The translations under genes and the position numbers were made by a program. Below the pieces are notes generated by a model. The model saw only the letters and a list, made by a program, of their open reading frames with translations, made no database searches and was not told where the DNA came from. From Dendrolimus kikuchii (lineage: Eukaryota > Arthropoda > Insecta > Lepidoptera > Lasiocampidae), in contig CM034415.1 in NCBI GenBank assembly GCA_019925095.2, positions 11,576,833 through 11,640,832 of the forward strand: 64,000 nt of DNA, read 5' to 3'. Positions 34,501-43,200 of the stretch are shown here, in pieces. The stretch's first letter is position 1. The number at the start of each line of letters is the position of its first letter.

Positions 34501-35630
34501 GCCAAAGGTATTTGCATACACTCCTGCGCATAACTCAACTTTTTACAACAATTCTTTTACTGTTAAGGCTATACAGCTCTGGAACGCGCTTCCTGTTACA
34601 ATCAGACAAGCAAAATCGCTAGCGATATTTAAAACTATGATAAAAAAAATACTATCTGTCGTTGGAATATAATATTTAAATTCACTTATAAACATTTATA
34701 TATTTTGTAGATATGTATTTGTATGGTATGTATATTAAGTATATATCTATGTAATATATAAAATTTCTGCATATATATATATATATGTCGGAGTCGTATT
34801 TGTTATTATAAAATAACCATATGACGGAAGTAGTCAATAACCGGACAGAGTATTCTTACATGTAGTATTCGGAAGTTGTTTAACCGGATGTCAATGTAGA
34901 AGCATTTATTAAGCTAACAGATATCGGAAATGGAGTAACCGAATGTTGGAAGTTAATACGTATGGCGGAAGTTGGTTTTATGAAGGAAGTGTAACTGAAG
35001 TGGCGCCACAGCATTACCGGATGGTGTCACTGCGGTGCGCTACGAGGACTTGTGAAATACGCGGTGTTCAGACAGAGGAGGGGCAGTATTGAAACGGTAG
35101 TATTGAATCAGAAGTCTACGACGGACAGTCTACAATGACAGTCTTGGACCAGGACCACATAATATATTGTGGTCGATAATTACTGCTTGATAATAGCGGT
35201 ATTCTTGAAGGGCAAATTGCTGCTCGACACCTGACAAAGCGTGGATGCAACTCTTGGAGTTGTCCTAATATTTCTGTGTATTATTGTGCAATATTTAATA
35301 TCATAATTGTGATAATTCTAGTGTAATAAACTTTGATTATAATATTTCAGAGTATTATTGTGTTATTCTCGGAGCGTCATCCGTTCGCTCCTCCTTGTTG
35401 TCTGTCGGCGCGAACTCCGACATATATATATATATAATGTATGTATTTATTATTAAAATGTAAGTATTTTGTACTATATGTTACGTATACCACCATCGCC
35501 ATTATCATCTCAATTCATTCCTGGGGTTGTCTGGAAGAGATCGCTTTTCAGCGATAAGACCGCCCTTTGTACATAACTAGATATAATTTTAGTCTTTAAG
35601 TTCATACTTGTATTGGTGTACAATAAAGAG

Positions 35631-35662
<32 letters not shown>

Positions 35663-37178
35663 TTGGTATAGAAATTTACGGACGATCCTAATGGTTGGAG
35701 ATGGAATGGCGGGCTAAGATCGATTAATCGAATCGATGTTGCGGGCCAAAAAAATCGATTATTTTTAAATCGATGTGAGCACTAAATCGATTCAGTGAAT
35801 CAACATTCGATTATGATCATAAGACGAACTCAAATGACAGCTAGCCTTACATGCCTCTACGGAGCTCACCACGAGTTAATACCAAGTAGCCCGTTGGTGT
35901 CGTTATATTATTTCCAAGCGTTAATTTTACTATTAAGAACTCCGTTGAATGGCACCAGCTGATAACCTACAGTTCAGCTGTGCTACACATGGGTTTAAGA
36001 AAATGAAGAAACTACATTGAATCTAAGATCTGGCTTAAAGGCCTAATTGCCAAGCCATAAAATCCAAAAAAGAAAACCTTTGCCTAAGGAGTTTTTGGCG
36101 GGAACTGAAAGGAGACGTTGTGCTGTGCAGTTTTATTTTCTAAAAATGTGTAAAATCACTCTAAAATGAACAATAGTTGTAGGATATTGATAGTTTTTGA
36201 GTAGTAATTGTGTGTTTTGTGAGAAATGTGAACTGTATAGTCAAATGTGGCCTTTCGAGTTTTCACAAGACCTCCGTTATACGGCGTCGATTGTAGCCTA
36301 CAATACAATTGCGCTGGCTTAAAGGCCTAGTTGCCAAGCCATAAACACAATAAAAACCTTCGCCTAAAGATCTGTCAAAATACTCCTTCTATAGTTCATG
36401 TATACGTCTTCTATATTACCAAAAACAAAGCCGACTTTAAACTAAAAAACAAATAATTCTTCTTCTTACAACATCTTGAAGTCGGTGCCAAGTGAAGCGT
36501 ATAAAAAACAACAACAAAATTGTAAATTGCACCGACTTCAAGGTATTGAAGAAAATTTCACTTTTGAAGTGACAACTTCTTATGGGAGGGTAAACTGCTT
36601 CGTTACGTAACGCGTTACGGTGCCAGTCTGTCTGGCTTACCTTTCTCTCACACATACGGCAGCGGTAGGCAGGTTAAGTTATCACTTCTGACGGGCGTCC
36701 CGAGACGCACCCGCCTTTTTTTGAAGTGACAACTTCTTATGGGAGGGTAAACCACTTCGTTACGTAACGCGTTACGGCGCCACTCTGCCTGGCTTACCTT
36801 TCTCTCACGCATACGGCAGCGGTAGGTAGGCTTCTCCTCTCACTCTAACCCACAGCGCTAGCCGTATTTCGATAATTAGATTAAATAATGTACATAGACA
36901 AAATTCTAATGTACATATTCAAGAATTGTAACTAAGAATAAAATATATTTTATAATCAATAAAAGATTTTATTAATAAATAACCTTTCCTTACATTATCA
37001 GATTAATATACATAAGATTTAAGTAATAACCTAAGCTTTTCTCAAGTTAAACAATTTCAATATCAAATAGTTCAACTTAGATTAGTTTAAATTATCACTT
37101 CTGTCGGACGTCCCGAGACGCACACTTTTTTTTGCTTTTTTAAAATCGGTTTTGTTTTTGATAAAAATCAATTTTTTA

Positions 37179-37223
<45 letters not shown>

Positions 37224-40200
37224 TCGGGTGGGATATATTTAATTATTAATCTAAAAAATAAGTTACCTTGTCAATCCGATTCCGTAGCAAGACATCAAAA
37301 TCGGTTCAGCAGTACCGTTGTTTGGTACGAAATTAGCGTTCAACGCTTCACTGTATTTTGTGCCTAGTATGAAAGTATGACCAACCTGAAACAGAAACAG
37401 AAAAAAAGAATATATATATATGTACAGTGTCAACTCTATATAACGCCACTGCAGGGACTGTGCATTTTATGACGTTATATAGAGTAGCGTTAAATGGAGA
37501 GAAGTCTTTTGCTGCCCCACTAATTTTGTTGTATTTTTTTACTTATTCTATTAATATTTTGCGATATTGAAGCATCCTTATGATAAAAGAAGTATACTTA
37601 TAAATTTCGAAATTTCTTAGAAACTTCGGTATGCATGATGCCGACAGTCGAGTTTATTACGGGCTAGAATAATAAAGCGATAAAAGAACGTACACAGCTG
37701 CGCAGTTTTTACTAATTTTTACAACATAAAAGGTACTTTTTATTTATAGTTATTGAGAGTGGCTGCAATGCTATATAGAGTGTATCATTGTATGGAAGAC
37801 AACCTTTTTTTTTTCTCAGGCGGGGGAAATGCTATTTACGCACAATACCGGGTCCTTTGCAAGGGATTAGACCATAGTCGATCATGGAGGCATTGCCAGA
37901 AGGGGCAATCCAAACAGTAATCGACCGGCTTGTGTGGAGGCTCGAGCCCAAAATGGCTAATACCCACTAAAACCACCCTCCTCCGACGGCCCCGCGCTTA
38001 TGGCAGGAAAGGCATGAGACTTAGAACGTAGTTACGCCCACACCGATCCTAGCGCAGTAAGTGCCTGAGAAAGCCCCTGGAAGAGCTAACTCACTTCGAC
38101 GACAGGGGTCAAGACTCTTCTGCTCCCTTGATGCGAGAGGGCCCCGAAGCGGTATTATTCAGGGAGGGAAATCATGCGCATATCTGCGCCTCCGGGCTCC
38201 CGGCTGACGCTGGCGTCCGTGAAGAGGCGCATAAATACGCGCAATTCCACTTCTCTCCCTATCTCGTTCAGCGGCCTCCTTTTGAGACATCACCGTCTCG
38301 CAGAAATATGGAAGACAAGCTAAACCAACCAAAGCCAAGTGATGTCGACGCTTAAGAGAGTTTGTCGTTAAATCGAGTGACGTTACATGGAGTTTTGTGT
38401 GAACCATTTGTTACTTTTGCATAAATTATAGTGCTATATGTAAGTTTTTTAAACTAATTTTATTCTGTTTTTCCCTTTATTCCAATTTGGACAAGTTTAT
38501 AGCTTATTACTACCATTTAATGGAGTTTATAGAATTATCGATTGTAGCGCCATCTATCGGACAGGGTAAATTATATTTTATTCCAGAGAGGCTCATCTAT
38601 TTTACATATAGTGTATTATATATATCTAATAATAATAATAATAATCGGCAGACAAACACACACATTGTATATCCCCAAATTAAGCAAGTTACGCTTGTGT
38701 TATGGGTAACATACAACGGACTACTCTGGGGCCGATCCCAGACACCCAGACCATAGTAAATAACAGAGAAAATACGTTTCCGAAATTTACTATACCAGGA
38801 ATCGAACCCGGAACCTCTGCATTGCAGTGAGGTCCGCTGACAAAGGCTTAGCCCACTCAACCACAGAGGCCGTCAGTCGTCATATCTATGTGCCGGTGGC
38901 TCGCATCGCACTCGCTAAGGTACTACTTTTAAGCAGACGCTTAGCTGCTAATCGAGCGAGCTACATATTCGCGGTAAGCGGGGCGTGGGAGTATGGTAGT
39001 TCCGGGGGAGATGTCAGGGGGTGATTCTGTCTGCAACACTTGCAGTACAATACTTCACCTTTGAATTAGATGCAAATTTTAATTATATAGAAATAAATTC
39101 ATACTTGTTACTGTTTCAAAGTGACATTATTTATGTAACGCTTTATTATTTACCTGGCGTATTAAAGTTACGCACTAAGGGCCTTGAGAGTAGTGCAAAG
39201 TATGCCCGTAGTACGTAACTTTAAAATGTCTTATAAAAATAAAATAAAAAAAGAACTTGATTTATTTTTTATTTAGTTATTAATTTTCCAGAAAAAACAA
39301 AAGAAATAGAATATAAAAATAGCCTTAAAAATAAATGTTCCAAAATCCCAAAAATAGAAGCTTATATCACGAATTTCATTAAAATACTAATGGTGTGCAT
39401 TGAGGCTTCAAAACCATTCAAAATATTTACCTCTATACTATTAAAGGTGTCCATGTCTGTACCGCAGTTCTTGCATCTCTCTCCCTCCGCGCCGGCCAGT
39501 GATGCGTGCGAGCAGGACGGACATATGTCTATCGAGTCCTCGCCCACGTCCGCTTTCAACTGCCACTCGTGCGAGAGAGAGCCACCCATATCGCCCGTCG
39601 GCGCTTCCACTGGATTAATTTAATCGATTAAAAAGAATTAATTTTAATTATTCAATTAAATTAATTAATAAATGAATCTTAATTATTCATAATATTTTCT
39701 TAAGTTTTCGCGACTTGTATACATAATAAAACTACGTTTTAACGGTTTTAAGCGCGGTAATTTTATTTGATTTTGGTTTTTTCGACGTTTCGGCCACTTT
39801 TCAGTGGCCGTGATCACGGAAGACAAAGATGTCAACTGTCAACGAGTATTGTTAAAGTTTTAAAGGTAGGCTAAATAAAACTTGAACAATACTCGTTGAC
39901 ACTTGACATCTTTGTCTTCCGTGATCACGGCCACTGAAAAGTGGCCGAAACGTCGGAAAAACCAAAATCAAATAAAATTACCGCGCTTAAAACCGTTAAA
40001 ACGTAGTTTTATTACTTAATTATTCAATTAAAATTAATTAATTAAATATAATTGCCTCAAAAAGTGCATTTATGTAGCCATTGTTCGAAAGTAAAAAATT
40101 ATGCACCATACAACGGAACTTGCGGCAAAATATATTATATATGATATACAACGGACCACTCTGAGGCCGATCCCCGACACCCAGATCATAACAAATAACA

Positions 40201-43200
40201 GAGAGATCGTTTTCAAAATTCACCATGCCAGGAATCGAACCCGGAGTCTGTGCGTTCCAGCGAGTTCGGCCAGCTAAGACTTAGCCCGCTCAACCACAGA
40301 GCCCGTCAATACTTTCACCTAAGTACAAATAGGTATTTAGGTGAAAAAAACGTATATAAGAATTTCCACATTACGAGAATAAATAATGTGAATAATCGAA
40401 CCTCCTTGGAAGCGCTTTTGATCAATACATTCGTCTCACTCTAATACTATCAAGAAAATGAGACGAAAGACGTAGTTCTATTTTTTACCATGCGCACTGT
40501 TAGGTAGAATAAGAAGTAAAATTAAATTTTAACTTATATGTGTGACCTTCAAAAAGTGGAAATTATTTTGAATAAAAACTTTGAATTCCAATTTGAACAA
40601 GTATCATAAATAGCTGTGGTTTCTTTCTGTACCTCTATGTACTGGCAGCTCCAGTATGTCGAATATTCTCCTATAAGCCACTGTGACGCTTTCGTACACT
40701 TGGAGCGCGCAAGCGGCCGCCGCGTGCGCGCCGTAAGCGTCCAGCATGACGAACTCGCGCGAACGCAACACGCCGTGCTTGGGCCGGTGCTCATCGCGAT
40801 ATTTCTCGCCTATCTTAAAAGAGATTAAAACAAAGACATGAACAAGAATGTAACAAAACACATTTTATTACCTGTCGGCATTTGAAATAATTGTAATACT
40901 TTTATGATCGTCTTTTTTTGTTTACTTATTTATTGGCATACGCTTCTAGAGAACAGCCCATTGTCTTATTGTACTTATTTATGGCCGCTTGCGGCCCGCT
41001 CATTAGCTAGGTGTTTCGGATTATGTTGACTACGATACGGGCACATTGCATTTGTGCAGTATAAGACGATGGCTTGATTGAGGGAGGAAGCAGTTCAGCG
41101 AGAACCACAATCAAGGCGAGACGTGTGTACATTCGGTAATCTATTAGTGACGGACTTCGTTTTATGGAATTACGACCTTCTGCATTACGTTTGGACTGGT
41201 TGTGTTAATTTATATTTGTACCTGTGTTATACGTGTTTGTAAAGTTCTAATGAACTCTATAATAATTCCAACGGCATTTTAATTCGAGTCCCGCTAAACT
41301 CGTAGATACATACATAACTTCACGCCAGTTCCCTTGCGGGGTAGGTACGAACATAAGAGCGCCATTTATGCTTATTCTTACACACCTCACTTGCTAGAAT
41401 AAGCCTAAATGGCGCTCTGTTGTTCGTGCCTATCCCGCAAGGGAACTGGCGTGAAGTTATGTATGTATTCTATTCTATTCTAATACGACATTTTGTACTG
41501 AACCAGTACAATGTACCACTTCAAATGAGGCGAGGAGATTTGTATGGTTTGTACCGCTGCAGTACATTTAAAGCCGGTGAGGCGGTGAGCGTCATTCCCT
41601 CATTTGTCCCGTACAAAACTTCTAGTTCGGAAATGTTCGTTAAGAATCGGATGTGCTCGGCCTCGGTACCTCATTTTAGTAGCAGGCATACATGTCATGT
41701 TGTCCCTCTTTGTCATGTGAATATCTGTACAGGCGTTATTGTACTATTGTGGCATAAGCCTCGTTACGTCCTTCCTCTTACATTTGAGGCGCGAGTAGTA
41801 CATTGAGTAGTAGCGCGACAAAATATTTGAGGCATTATTTTTTTACATTAAGTACTGTATCAGTTACAAATGGCTCGTGCGTGTCCGACGTAACTCTAGA
41901 CACTACACCAGCACAACATGTATGTATACGTGTGTTGAACGTGCCATACGCGAACTTATTCCCACTACGCCAATACTTTTATATTACAACACTATAAATA
42001 CTACAAACACGCCGTGTATTACTACCGCTTCGCAACGTGTTATAGCTGGAGGAGAAGAAGCGGTGGAAGAAACTCCCCAGCAACACGCCTATGCTAATCA
42101 ATGACTGATTGATGCGAAGCGGTAGTAATGATAGACTAGGATCGGCTCCGACGGCGGAGTCGATAATTGGTCCCCAAACAATCACTTCAGCCTGTTGGCT
42201 TAGCTCTTTCAGCCTTTAACGGCTAATTCTCAATATAGAGTCAACCCCAGCAGCGGTCGAGCCGAGGTCGAACCTCACAGGAGGTGCCTCCTCGAGCGTG
42301 CTGCTTCCGGGCTGAACACCTCCGCTCCCACGGAGCCGGGAAGTCCCCAAAGTCCGGTATCGCTGAAACAGCCATCTGCGGCTATTCAGCTGGGTCCAGC
42401 TCCAAAAAAAAAAAAAGTATCAGTCATTCTTCGTTCTGAATTCAAATAAAACAGTTCTCAATGTTCTATGTGTTTCATTATATAAATCCCGCACTAACAG
42501 TAATAGTTATGCGACAAGAGAAAAATTGCTTTCTAGGAGTGAATCCGAACAGTGCCGTTTTGATTTAAATAAAAATATCAGTATGATACATCATTATAAT
42601 TATTCAAGACAAATATTACCTGATAGAGGAGCAAAGGTAGCTGTTTGTATGACAACGGACCAACATCAGCTAACAGATCCGCTATTGACTCCTCATGCGT
42701 CTGAAATATTATGAGAAATAACGCATTAAAATTTATAATATTATAAAAGTTTTATCCGTGCAGGAACGGAGAAAGAATACTAATTCCTGTGGCCTGTCGT
42801 AAGAGACGACAAAACAATCCACAGCCAGGTGGTAGGGTATTTGCCCGTCTGGATAGCTACCACCTCCGGTCTAGAGCATGCCGCTATAACAACCTTGAGT
42901 TGTGTACCGGCATTAGTGGCCAGGTTCCAGTCCCATCACAAGTCCGGCAGCACATTGGTAGCACCTTTAGTGTTGCAACTGTTTAAAGGCGATGGTAACG
43001 ACTTTCCATCACAGTTGGGCCATCAGCCTGTCTGCGGTACTCCAGTAATAAATAAAAAAGAAGAAAATGGCTGTAGTGGAACACTTACAAGCCAATAGAT
43101 GGCGCTGTGCAATAATTGATGTCACAAACGTTTCCCGAAACATACAAAGAATATATACAAAAAAATTTCAACTATAACAGATGGGCCTAGGCCTGCAAGG

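Noticed and set aside
31635..34505. CRISPR-like array
   Set aside because: The whole 284-bp unit repeats with no unique spacers, and the context is a eukaryotic intron.
38800..38882. tRNA gene on the minus strand (also at 40.25, 29.7 and 55.1 kb)
   Set aside because: Box A and B are good, but copies are dispersed with a common non-tRNA body and no acceptor-stem pairing was evident; they are SINE heads.
42526..42714. Plus-strand 62-codon frame
   Set aside because: It lies over PARS2 exon 3 on the other strand, which has splice sites and homology.
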